The translations under genes were made by a program, and so were the position numbers. From NCBI RefSeq assembly GCF_000787775.1, contig NZ_BBPM01000007.1, positions 146,647 to 203,647 on the forward strand: DNA of 57,001 nucleotides. The letters run 5' to 3'. A model generated the notes under the pieces. The model was not told the DNA's origin and ran no database searches. It saw nothing but the letters and a program-made list of their open reading frames with translations. Origin of the DNA: Streptacidiphilus carbonis (GTDB lineage Bacteria; Actinomycetota; Actinomycetes; Streptomycetales; Streptomycetaceae). Positions 1-7,889 of the stretch are shown one piece after another; the stretch's first letter is position 1, and every line of letters starts with the position of its first letter.

Positions 1-1312
1 GCATCAGGGCGATGGTGAGGAAGGCCGGGACGGCCACCTCGCGGTCGCCCCAGTCGATGTGGCGGGCCTGGCTGAGCATCATCGAGCCGATGACCACCAG
101 GGCCGCCGCGGCGACCTGGCCGGGGACCATCCCGGCCAGCGGGGTGAAGAAGAGCATCGCCGCGAAGACGGTGCCGGTGATCACGCTGGCGAAGCCGGTC
201 CTGGCGCCGTCGCCGACACCGGTGGCCGACTCGATGAAGACGGTCTGGCCGGAGGCGCCCGCGACGCCGCCGATCATGCCGCCGGCGCCGTCCACCAGCA
301 GGGCCTTGGACAGGCCCGGCATCCGGCCCTGCTTGTCGGCCAGTCCGGCCTCGTTGCCGATGCCGATGATGGTGGCCATGGCGTCGAAGAAGCCGGCCAG
401 GACCAGGGTGAAGACCGCGAAGCCGGCGCTCAGCGCGCCCATGCTGTGCGCGCCGAAGGCGCCGAATACGTCGATGTGGCCGAAGAGCCCGAAGTTCGGT
501 GCGGAGACCGGGTTGCCGGGCCACTTGGGCACGGACAGGCCCCAGGTGCTGGCGGGCAGGTTCAGCGCCGCCTGCAGGATCAGCGAGAGCACGGTGCCGA
601 TGGCGATGCCGATCAGGATCGCGCCGCGGACCTTGCGGACCTGGAGCACGAAGATCGACAGCAGCGTGATGGCGAAGATCAGCACCGGCCAGCCGGAGAG
701 GTTGCCGATGGCGCCCAGCTGGACCGGGGTGTCGGAGTGCGCCGAGTCCGGGACCCGGCTCACGAAACCGGCGTTGACCAGGCCGATCAGGGCGATGAAC
801 AGTCCGATGCCGATGGTGATCGCGTGCTTGATCGCCAGCGGGATGCCGTTCATGATCATCTCTCGGAGGCCGGAGACGACCATGATCACGATCAGCAGGC
901 CGTAGATCACGCAGAGACCCATCGCCTGCGGCCAGGTGACATGGGGGGCCATGACCGCGGCGAGGGTGTTGGAGACGCTGAGACCGGCGGCCGCCGCGAG
1001 CGGGGCGTTGCCGACCACGCCGAGCAGGATGGTGGTGACCGCGGCCGCCAGGGCGGTGGCGGTGGTGACCTGAGCGTGGTTCAGATGGCCGCCGTTGACG
1101 TCCGCGACCGAGAGGATGAGCGGATTCAGCAGCAGGATGTAGGCCATCGCCATGAAGGTGGTGAGGCCGCCGCGGATCTCGTTGCCGATGGACGAGCCAC
1201 GGGCACTGATCTTGAAGTAGGCGTCCAGCGCACTCTTCGGCGCCGGGCTTGCCGGGGACGCGTCCGCGTCGTGCTCGGCAGAGACTCTGGATTCCGTGGG
1301 GATCTGGGTCAC
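1..1312 (-). CDS. NCS2 (AzgA/PbuG-type) purine permease, 3' end outside window
   Basis: Proton-coupled nucleobase importer of the inner membrane, probably for hypoxanthine, guanine or xanthine. The protein starts VTQIPTESRVSAEHD and then gives LDAYFKISARGSSIGNEIRGG followed by TTFMAMAYILLLNPLIL, the N-terminal signature of the AzgA branch of NCS2 permeases. About 437 codons are visible and the reading frame is still open at the left edge, so the C-terminus is missing. The GTG start has a GGGAG motif 9 bases upstream and overlaps the stop of the preceding small His-rich frame by GTGA. It lies last in the xanthine dehydrogenase operon, which fits import of the enzyme's substrate. The exact base transported cannot be read from the sequence. 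Confidence 0.9.
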   Translation of the reverse strand, partial: MTQIPTESRVSAEHDADASPASPAPKSALDAYFKISARGSSIGNEIRGGLTTFMAMAYILLLNPLILSVADVNGGHLNHAQVTTATALAAAVTTILLGVVGNAPLAAAAGLSVSNTLAAVMAPHVTWPQAMGLCVIYGLLIVIMVVSGLREMIMNGIPLAIKHAITIGIGLFIALIGLVNAGFVSRVPDSAHSDTPVQLGAIGNLSGWPVLIFAITLLSIFVLQVRKVRGAILIGIAIGTVLSLILQAALNLPASTWGLSVPKWPGNPVSAPNFGLFGHIDVFGAFGAHSMGALSAGFAVFTLVLAGFFDAMATIIGIGNEAGLADKQGRMPGLSKALLVDGAGGMIGGVAGASGQTVFIESATGVGDGARTGFASVITGTVFAAMLFFTPLAGMVPGQVAAAALVVIGSMMLSQARHIDWGDREVAVPAFLTIALM

Positions 1313-1632
1313 GGGTTCCACTCCCAAGGTTCATAGGGGGTTGGGGTGGGGCTCGCGGCCGGCCTGGTGGCCCGTCTGGTGGGGGAACAGGGGACGGTGC
1401 GGCTCGCACTTGGTGCTTTCGCTGTCCGGCCGTACTGCTCCGGCGAGAGCGGTGTACGGGCGGTGATGCTGATCCGGTCGTGCGCGGGGCGCTGCGCGGG
1501 GTGGTGCGCAGCGTGGTGGTGCAGGTGGTGCAGGTGGTGCAGGTGGTGCAGGTGGTGCAGGTGGTGCGCTGGGTGGTGCAACCCCGGGGCGGGGCTGTGG
1601 GAAGACAGGACGACCGCCCCGGGGAGGTTCAT
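1309..1632 (-). CDS. candidate small histidine-rich protein in the xanthine dehydrogenase operon
   Basis: A 107-codon frame that fills the gap between the molybdopterin subunit and the permease. Its ATG follows GAGGAG with a 7-base spacer, and that SD overlaps the upstream stop codon; its own TGA overlaps the permease GTG by 4 bases. Residues about 19-45 are dominated by an LHH repeat (HHLHHLHHLHH) encoded by a 9-bp tandem repeat, which suggests metal binding. The C-terminal half is Pro/Ser/Thr-rich and ends PTPYEPWEWNP. Third-position GC is high in the first half but clearly lower (roughly three quarters) in the second half, which argues against coding there. No family is recognised. It could be a real coupled gene or only a repeat-containing spacer. 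Confidence 0.42.
   Translation of the reverse strand: MNLPGAVVLSSHSPAPGLHHPAHHLHHLHHLHHLHHLHHHAAHHPAQRPAHDRISITARTPLSPEQYGRTAKAPSASRTVPCSPTRRATRPAASPTPTPYEPWEWNP
1516..1569 (-). repeat. 9-bp tandem repeat (CTGCACCAC on minus strand), about 6 copies
   Basis: GTGGTGCAG is repeated head to tail on the plus strand, the last copy being altered (GTGGTGCGC). In the frame of the candidate small gene each unit reads Leu-His-His. Because the unit is a multiple of three, copy-number change would alter length without shifting the frame. Confidence 0.9.
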
Positions 1633-1643
1633 GTGATGGCTCC

Positions 1644-4016
1644 TCAGGTCCCGGTGATGTGCTCGGGACGGACCGGCACCCGGTTCAGGGCCAGGCCGGT
1701 CGCGGCGCGGATGGCCGAGACGATTGCCGGGGTGGAGGAGAGGGTGGGGGCCTCGCCGACGCCGCGCAGCCCGTACGGGGCGTTGGGGTCGGCCAGCTCC
1801 AGGATCTCCACCGGCTGCGGCGGGGTGTCCAGGATGGTGGGGATCAGGTAGTCGGTGAAGGAGGGGTTGCGCACCTTCCCGTCCCTGGTGATGATCTCCT
1901 CCATCACGGCCAGGCCGAGGCCCTGGGTGGAGCCGCCCTGGATCTGCCCGATCACCGACAGCGGGTTCAGCGCCTTGCCGACGTCCTGCGCCGCGGCCAG
2001 CTCGACCACCTTCACCAGGCCCAGTTCCACGTCCACGTCCACCACCGCGCGGTGTGCGCAGAAGGTGTACTGGACGTGGCCGAAGCCCTGCCCGGTCTCC
2101 TTGTCGAAGGGGACGGTGGGCCGGTGGTGGTGCTCGCGGGTCAGGTCGATCGCCTGGTCGCCGAGCAGGTCCACCATGGAGATCAGCACGCCGGCCGAGG
2201 CGGAGACGACCTTGCCGCCGATCAGCGAGAGGTCGTTGTAGGTCCAGCCGTAGCGCGAACGCCCCAGGTTGAACAGCTCGTTGCGGACCGCCTCGGCGGC
2301 TAGTTTCACCGCGCCGCCGGTCATGTAGGTCTGCCGGGAGGCGGAGGTGGAGCCCGCCGAGCCGACCTCGGTGTTGGCCGGGTGGATGGTGACCCGCTCC
2401 ACGCCCAGCTCGGTGCGGGCGATCTGGCCGTGCACGGTGACGCCGCCCTGGCCGACCTCGGCCATCGCGGTGTGCACCATGGCGACCGGCTCGCCGCCGA
2501 TGACCTCCAGCCGGACCCGGGCGGTGGAGTAGTCGTCGAAGCCCTCGGAGAAGCCGACGTTCTTCAGCCCCACCGCGTAGCCGACGCCGCGGACGATGCC
2601 CTCGCCGTGCGAGGTGTTCGACAGCGCGCCGGGCAGCTCGCGGATGTCCAGGTGGGTCGTGTCCAGGGCCGGCGGCAGCGGCAGGTCCTTGACCTTCTGC
2701 AGCAGCTCGGCGACGGGCGCCGGGGCGTCGATGACCTGGCCGGTGGGCAGGTGCGAGCCCTGCGAGACGGCGTTCAGCTGGCGCAGCTCCACCGGGTCCA
2801 TCCCCAGCTTCGCGGCCAGCCTGTCCAGCTGGGTCTCGTAGGCGAAGCAGGCCTGCACCGCGCCGAAGCCGCGCATCGCGCCGCAGGACGGGTTGTTGCT
2901 GTAGAGGGCGATGGCCAGCACGTTGACGTTGGGGATCTCGTACGGTCCCACGCTCAGCGAGGAGGCGTTGCCGACCACGGCCGGGGAGGCGGAGGCGTAG
3001 GCGCCGCCGTCCAGCACGATCCGGGCGTCCATGTAGACGAGCTTGCCGTCGCGGGTGGCGCCGTGCTCGTAGCGCATCTTCGCCGGGTGGCGGTGGACGT
3101 GCCCGAAGAAGGACTCCTCGCGGGAGTACACGATCTTGACTGGCTTGCCGGTGCGCTGCGCCAGCAGGCAGGCGTGGATCTGCATGGACAGGTCCTCGCG
3201 GCCGCCGAAGGCGCCGCCGACGCCGGCCAGGGTGAGCCGGACCTTGTTCTCGGGGAGCCCGAGCACCGGTGCGACCTGCTCGCGGTCCACGTGCAGCCAC
3301 TGGGTGGCGATGTAGAGGTCGATGCCGCCGTCCTCGGCGGGCACCGCCAGGCCGGACTCCGGGCCGAGGAAGGCCTGGTCCTGCATGCCGACCTCGTACT
3401 CGCCGACGACCACGACATCGGCCATCGCCCGCACGTCCTCGTTCACGCCGAGGCCGGAGACGACCTTCTGCGAGTGCACGATGTTGCCGGAGGCGTGGCC
3501 GCGGTACTCGTGCGGCTCGTGGACGTAGCCGTGGGTCTCCGGGTCCAGGCACTGCTCCTCGGTGGTGATCGGGGGCAGCACCTCGTACTCGACCTTGATC
3601 TTCGCCAGCGCGCGGCGCGCGGTCTCCGGGTGGTCGGCGGCGACGATGGCCACCGCCTCGCCGTGGTAGCGGACCTTGCCGAAGGCCAGCGCGGGCTGGT
3701 CCTGGATCTCCAGGCCGTAGTACTTGGATCCGGGGATGTCCTCGTGGGTCAGCACCGCGTAGACGCCGGGCTGGGTCAGCGCCTCGGTGGTGTCGATGGA
3801 GAGGATCTTCGCGTGGGAGTGCGGCGAGCGCAGCGCCATCCCCCACAGCATGTCCTCGTGCCACAGGTCGGACGAGTAGGCGAACTCGCCCTTGACCTTC
3901 AGCGTCCCGTCCGGGCGCAGCGGGGAGCCGCCGATGCCGTCCGGGTGGGCGGTGGTGATCTCCTGGAGGTTCTTCTCGCCGCGGATCGTGCGCGTGGAGG
4001 AGTTGCGGGCACTCAC
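1644..4016 (-). CDS. xanthine dehydrogenase, molybdopterin-binding subunit
   Basis: Catalytic subunit of a three-part xanthine dehydrogenase/molybdenum hydroxylase, oxidising hypoxanthine and xanthine towards urate in the cytoplasm. The 790-aa length suits the family. Motifs seen: GVGGAFGGRED (pterin binding), AMRGFGAVQACFAYE, and near the C-terminus GVGEAPTLSSTPAIVSAIR, where the Glu of GVGE corresponds to the active-site base of the family. The GTG start (VSARNSSTRTIRGEKN) overlaps the stop of the 2Fe-2S gene by GTGA. Gene order on the minus strand is FAD, 2Fe-2S, Mo subunit, as in many actinobacterial puc/xdh operons. Naming differs between species (xdhA/xdhB/pucD), so no symbol is given. 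No XdhC-type maturation factor lies nearby. Confidence 0.93.
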   Translation of the reverse strand: MSARNSSTRTIRGEKNLQEITTAHPDGIGGSPLRPDGTLKVKGEFAYSSDLWHEDMLWGMALRSPHSHAKILSIDTTEALTQPGVYAVLTHEDIPGSKYYGLEIQDQPALAFGKVRYHGEAVAIVAADHPETARRALAKIKVEYEVLPPITTEEQCLDPETHGYVHEPHEYRGHASGNIVHSQKVVSGLGVNEDVRAMADVVVVGEYEVGMQDQAFLGPESGLAVPAEDGGIDLYIATQWLHVDREQVAPVLGLPENKVRLTLAGVGGAFGGREDLSMQIHACLLAQRTGKPVKIVYSREESFFGHVHRHPAKMRYEHGATRDGKLVYMDARIVLDGGAYASASPAVVGNASSLSVGPYEIPNVNVLAIALYSNNPSCGAMRGFGAVQACFAYETQLDRLAAKLGMDPVELRQLNAVSQGSHLPTGQVIDAPAPVAELLQKVKDLPLPPALDTTHLDIRELPGALSNTSHGEGIVRGVGYAVGLKNVGFSEGFDDYSTARVRLEVIGGEPVAMVHTAMAEVGQGGVTVHGQIARTELGVERVTIHPANTEVGSAGSTSASRQTYMTGGAVKLAAEAVRNELFNLGRSRYGWTYNDLSLIGGKVVSASAGVLISMVDLLGDQAIDLTREHHHRPTVPFDKETGQGFGHVQYTFCAHRAVVDVDVELGLVKVVELAAAQDVGKALNPLSVIGQIQGGSTQGLGLAVMEEIITRDGKVRNPSFTDYLIPTILDTPPQPVEILELADPNAPYGLRGVGEAPTLSSTPAIVSAIRAATGLALNRVPVRPEHITGT

Positions 4017-4504
4017 TGGGACACCTCCGAGGCGTCGCTGCACTTGCGGGCGGAGGCGAGGCGGACGGCGTCCATGATCTTCTCGTAGCCGGTGCACCGG
4101 CAGAGGTTGCCGGACAGGGCCTCGCGGATGTCGCTGTCGCTGGGCTGCGGCTCGCGCTCCAGCAGGTCGTGGGTCTGCACCAGCAGCCCGGGGGTGCAGA
4201 AGCCGCACTGGACGGCGCCGGCGTCGATGAACGCCTGCTGCACCGGGTCCAGCCCGCTCTCGTCGTCGGCCAGGCCCTCGACGGTGCGGACCTCGCGGTC
4301 CTGCACCTGGCCGGCCGCCACCAGGCAGCTGCAGACCGGCGCGCCGTCCAGGTAGACCGTGCAGGAGCCGCACTCGCCCTGCTCGCAGGCGTTCTTGGAA
4401 CCCGGCAGGCCCAGCCGCTCGCGCAGCATGAACAGCAGGCTCTCGCCCTCCCAGACATCGTCTGCCTCGACCGGACGGCCGTTGGCGTTGAAGGTCACCC
4501 TCAT
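4013..4504 (-). CDS. xanthine dehydrogenase, [2Fe-2S] subunit
   Basis: Electron-transfer subunit of 163 aa that passes electrons from the molybdenum centre to FAD. The N-terminal plant-ferredoxin-type domain carries CEQGECGSC followed by a further Cys in VCSC, and the C-terminal helical domain carries the second cluster ligands in QCGFCTPG and NLCRCTGY. Both clusters are therefore complete. The ATG start overlaps the stop of the FAD subunit by ATGA and is preceded by GAGGAG; the stop overlaps the GTG of the Mo subunit, so the three subunits are translationally coupled. Confidence 0.95.
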   Translation of the reverse strand: MRVTFNANGRPVEADDVWEGESLLFMLRERLGLPGSKNACEQGECGSCTVYLDGAPVCSCLVAAGQVQDREVRTVEGLADDESGLDPVQQAFIDAGAVQCGFCTPGLLVQTHDLLEREPQPSDSDIREALSGNLCRCTGYEKIMDAVRLASARKCSDASEVSQ

Positions 4505-5409
4505 GCTGCTGCGCTCCTCAGGGACTGCGTGTACTCGTTCCAGGTCCAGGTCAGGGTGCGCCGGGCCATCACCGCGAGGGCGTGGCGGCGGTAGGCCGCG
4601 CTGCCGCGCACGTCGTCGATGGGGGAGGCGGCGGCGGAGACCAGTTCGCCGAAGCGCTGGACGGCGGCCGGGCCGATCAGGCCGCCGCTCTCCCACAGGC
4701 CGCGCGAGGCGAGCTCGTCCGCGAGGAACTGCTCGGCCTCGGCGGCGCGGCGCGGGGTGGGCGCGGCGGAGCCGATGCCGGTGCCGACCGTGCCGTTCTT
4801 GGGGTGCAGCGCGAAGCCGAACGCGCAGACCGCGATGACCATGGCGTTGCGGGTGCCGATCTTGGAGAACTGCTGCGGTCCGTCGGCGACCGGGATCCGG
4901 ATCGCCCGGATCAGCTCGTCCGGCTCCAGGCTGTTGCGCTTGACCCCGACGTAGAAGTCGTCGATCGCGATCAGCCGGGTACCGCGCACCGACTCGGCCT
5001 CGACGAAGACGTCCTTGCCGGCCGCCAGCAGGGCGGGGTGGGCGTCACCGGCGGGGGAGGCCCCGCCCAGGTTGCCGCCCACGCTGCCCCGGTTGCGGAT
5101 CTGCGGGGAGCCGACCGTGTTGCCCGCGATGGACAGGCCCTGCAGCGGCCCGGACAGCTCCTTGGTGATCCTGGCGTAGGGCACGGCGGAGCCGAGCCGG
5201 ATCACCTCGCCCTCCTGGCCCTCGTAGGTCCCCGACTCCCACGTGGTGAGCTCGGTGATGCGGTTCAGGTCGAGCAGGGCGCCGGGGCGGTGGCGGTCGA
5301 AGTTGAGCTCGACCATCACATCGGTGCCGCCGGAGATCGGCAGCGCGGACGGGTTCTCGGCCTTCGCCGCGAGTGCCTCGTCCCAGGTGGCGGGCCGCAG
5401 GAACTCCAT
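4501..5409 (-). CDS. xanthine dehydrogenase, FAD-binding subunit
   Basis: First gene of the operon, 302 aa, FAD-binding subunit that passes electrons to NAD+ or another acceptor. The N-terminus MEFLRPATWDEALAAKAENP followed by ISGGTDVMVELN is the typical start of CoxM/PucC-type flavoproteins; NRGSVGGNLGGASPAGD is the conserved FAD-pyrophosphate loop. The C-terminal domain (about 180-290) is the CO-dehydrogenase flavoprotein C-terminal fold. The ATG is preceded by AAGGAG with good spacing. Confidence 0.93.
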   Translation of the reverse strand: MEFLRPATWDEALAAKAENPSALPISGGTDVMVELNFDRHRPGALLDLNRITELTTWESGTYEGQEGEVIRLGSAVPYARITKELSGPLQGLSIAGNTVGSPQIRNRGSVGGNLGGASPAGDAHPALLAAGKDVFVEAESVRGTRLIAIDDFYVGVKRNSLEPDELIRAIRIPVADGPQQFSKIGTRNAMVIAVCAFGFALHPKNGTVGTGIGSAAPTPRRAAEAEQFLADELASRGLWESGGLIGPAAVQRFGELVSAAASPIDDVRGSAAYRRHALAVMARRTLTWTWNEYTQSLRSAAA

Positions 5410-5499
5410 GCGGTGACTCCTTCGTCAGACGTGCGGTGTGTCGTGCTGTGGGGGGTCCACCGGGGGGTGGGCTTTCGGCTGCGTTGCCGTGATGCGGGG

Positions 5500-5516
5500 T
5501 TGTGAGCAGTACACAA
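5500..5516. promoter_or_regulatory. short inverted repeat upstream of the xanthine dehydrogenase operon
   Basis: TTGTG-agcagta-CACAA lies about 90 bases upstream of the first operon gene, inside the 280-bp divergent region (5410-5689) shared with the M3 peptidase. It could be an operator; the PucR-type regulator encoded at 7890 is an obvious candidate binder, but no site is known for it. The rest of the 280 bp shows no gene. Confidence 0.25.
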
Positions 5517-5689
5517 GCGTCAAGGGGTGTGTCGGCAGTCACTGATGGCATGAAGCCCCCGGTACGGACCCACCGGAAGCGCTGTACTTTTCTCCAACGC
5601 CTCGCCGGCTGTTCACGCGGACGTCACCGGCAGGACCCGTGCGGGAATTGGGGAGCTGGGCTGCCACCCCGAGGCGTAGTGTCTGGCGG

Positions 5690-7720
5690 ATGAGCAACCC
5701 CTTCCTGAGCCCCAGCACGCTGCCGTTCGAGCTGCCGCCCTTCACGGAGATCCGCGAGGAGCACTACCTGCCCGCGTTCGAGGCGGGCATGGCCGAGCAG
5801 CTCGCCGAGGTCGCCGCCATCGCCGGCAGCCCCGAGCCGCCGACCTTCGAGAACACCATCGAGGCTCTGGAGCGCTCAGGCGCGGTGCTGAACCGGGTGT
5901 CGCTGGCCTTTTTCAACGTCACCTCCTCCGACACCAGCCCCGTCCTGCAGGCGGTGGACGCGGAGACCAGCCCCCGGCTGGCCGCGCACAGCGACGCGAT
6001 CAACCTGGACCAGGCCCTCTTCGCCCGGATCGACGCGCTCTACCAGCAGCGCGCCGAGCTGCGGCTCGACCCGGAGTCGGAGCACGTCCTGGAGCGCTAC
6101 CACGCCCGCTTCGTCCGGGCCGGGGCCCGGCTCGGGGAGGCCGAGCGGAACCGGCTGAAGGAGATCAACGCCGAACTGGCCTCCGCGCAGACCGCCTTCG
6201 AGCAGAACGTCTTCGCCGACACCCGGGCTGCGGCGCTGGTCCTGGACACCGCCGATGAGCTGGCCGGACTCCCCGCGAGCGCGATCGCGGCGGCCGCCGA
6301 GAACGGGACGGCGCTGGGGCACGACGGCAAGTACGTGCTCAGCCTGAAGAGTTACAGCAACCAGCCCGAGCTGGAGTCCTTGGACGATCCCACCGTCCGG
6401 CGCCGGCTGCTGGCCGCCTCGCTGGGACGCGGAGCCGCGTCCAACCCCGCGCTGATCCGCCGGATGGTGGTGCTCCGGGCCGAGCGCGCCGCGCTGCTGG
6501 GCTTCGAGAGCCACGCCGACTACGTGGTCAGGGACCAGACCGCGGGCACGGTGGAGGCGGTCGAGTCCATGCTGACCGGACTGGTCGGCCCGGCCGTCGC
6601 CAACGCCCGTCGGGAGGCCGAGGCACTGGCGGCCGAGGCCGGGGTTGAGCAGATCGAGGCCGCCGACTGGAAGTACTGGTCCGAGAAGGTCCGCAAGGCC
6701 CGCTACCAGGTCGACGCCTCGGTGATGCGGCCCTACCTGGAGCTGGAGTCGGTGATCCGCAACGGCGCGTTCTTCGCCGCCGAGCAGGTCTACGGGATCA
6801 CCTTCACCGAGCGCACCGACCTGGCCGGCTACCACCCGGAGGCCCGGGTCTTCGAGGTGACGGACGCCGACGGCAGCCCGATCGGCCTGTTCATCGGCGA
6901 CTGGTTCGCCCGTGAGTCCAAGCGCGGCGGCGCCTGGATGAACGAGCTGGTGACCCAGTCGCACCTGCTGGACCGGCGGCCGGTGGTGGTCAACAACCTC
7001 AACATCGTCAAGCCGCCGGCGGGCGAGCCCGCGCTGCTCAGCTGGGACGAGGTCACCACGCTGTTCCACGAGTTCGGCCACGCGCTGCACGGGCTGCTCT
7101 CCGACGTGCGCTACCCGCTGGTGGCCGGGACGGAGGTGGCCAGGGACTTCGTCGAGTACCCCTCGCAGGTGAACGAGATGTGGGCCGAGTGGCCGCTGGT
7201 GCTCGACAACTTCGCCAGGCACCACGTCACCGGGGAGGCCATGCCGGCCGGTCTGGTCGAGCGGATGAAGCAGGCCGAGGCCTTCGGTGAGGGGTTCCGC
7301 ACGGTGGAGTACCTGGCCGCGGCGCTGCTCGACTGGGCGTGGCACACGGTCCCCGCCGAGGAGGCTCCGCACGGGACCGCGGCCGCGGTGGAGGCGTTCG
7401 AGCGGGCGGCGTTGGAGCGGTACGGGGTGGCCATGCCGGAGATCCCGGTGCGGTACCGCAGCGGCTACTTCGCGCACATCTTCTCCGGCGAGTGGTACGC
7501 GGCCGGGTACTACGGCTACATCTGGTCGGAGGTGCTGGACGCGGACACGGTGGAGTGGTTCAAGGAGAACGGGAAGACCATCCGGGAGAGCGGGGAGATC
7601 TTCCGCCGGGAGCTGCTGTCGGTGGGCGGGAGCAAGGACGCGCTGGCCGCGTTCGCGGCGTTCCGGGGGCGGGGGCCGGAGGTGGAGCCGTTGCTGGTTC
7701 GGCGGGGGCTCGCCAGGTGA
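5690..7720 (+). CDS. M3-family zinc oligopeptidase / peptidyl-dipeptidase (Dcp-like)
   Basis: Cytoplasmic zinc metallopeptidase of 676 aa that degrades short peptides. The HExxH motif is seen as FHEFGHALHG (about residues 460-464), with the downstream acidic zinc ligand region in RDFVEYPSQVNE. The N-terminal half (FLSPSTLPFELPPFTEIREEHYLPAFEAGM) is the helical domain typical of Dcp/OpdA, and the C-terminus RYRSGYFAHIFSGEWYAAGYYGYIWSEVLD is the conserved M3 core. The ATG at MSNPFLS was chosen by homology; no clear SD is present, and TAGTGT lies 7 bases upstream, so the mRNA may be leaderless. Dipeptidyl versus oligopeptidase activity cannot be decided from sequence. Confidence 0.93.
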   Translation: MSNPFLSPSTLPFELPPFTEIREEHYLPAFEAGMAEQLAEVAAIAGSPEPPTFENTIEALERSGAVLNRVSLAFFNVTSSDTSPVLQAVDAETSPRLAAHSDAINLDQALFARIDALYQQRAELRLDPESEHVLERYHARFVRAGARLGEAERNRLKEINAELASAQTAFEQNVFADTRAAALVLDTADELAGLPASAIAAAAENGTALGHDGKYVLSLKSYSNQPELESLDDPTVRRRLLAASLGRGAASNPALIRRMVVLRAERAALLGFESHADYVVRDQTAGTVEAVESMLTGLVGPAVANARREAEALAAEAGVEQIEAADWKYWSEKVRKARYQVDASVMRPYLELESVIRNGAFFAAEQVYGITFTERTDLAGYHPEARVFEVTDADGSPIGLFIGDWFARESKRGGAWMNELVTQSHLLDRRPVVVNNLNIVKPPAGEPALLSWDEVTTLFHEFGHALHGLLSDVRYPLVAGTEVARDFVEYPSQVNEMWAEWPLVLDNFARHHVTGEAMPAGLVERMKQAEAFGEGFRTVEYLAAALLDWAWHTVPAEEAPHGTAAAVEAFERAALERYGVAMPEIPVRYRSGYFAHIFSGEWYAAGYYGYIWSEVLDADTVEWFKENGKTIRESGEIFRRELLSVGGSKDALAAFAAFRGRGPEVEPLLVRRGLAR

Positions 7721-7783
7721 CCGAGCCGTGACCGGGTGATCCTTGGGGGGTGGTTGATGTTCGCGCACGCTTTTCAGCAGGCA

Positions 7784-7816
7784 CAGCCCCGCGCCCCTAT
7801 CGGGGCGCTGGGGTTG
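7784..7816. terminator. GC-rich hairpin after the M3 peptidase gene
   Basis: GCGCCCC-tatc-GGGGCGC forms a perfect 7-bp stem, extended by CCCC/GGGG with one bulge. It sits between the peptidase stop and the PucR gene and lacks a U-tract, as is usual for Streptomyces terminators. A near-identical left arm occurs at 16874-16885. Confidence 0.65.
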
Positions 7817-7889
7817 CTGCCCGGAGGGTTGGGTCGGGTAACGTGCGCGGTTGCCACAAAACGTCAACCTGCAACCTGGAGGTACCGCC

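Noticed and set aside
1516-1569. Possible CRISPR array
   Set aside because: The repeat is only 9 bp, without spacers, and no cas genes are present.
5646-5682. Classical -35/-10 promoter TTGGGG...TAGTGT before the M3 peptidase
   Set aside because: The spacing is 23 bases, too long for a normal sigma-70-type promoter; only the leaderless -10 placement remains plausible.
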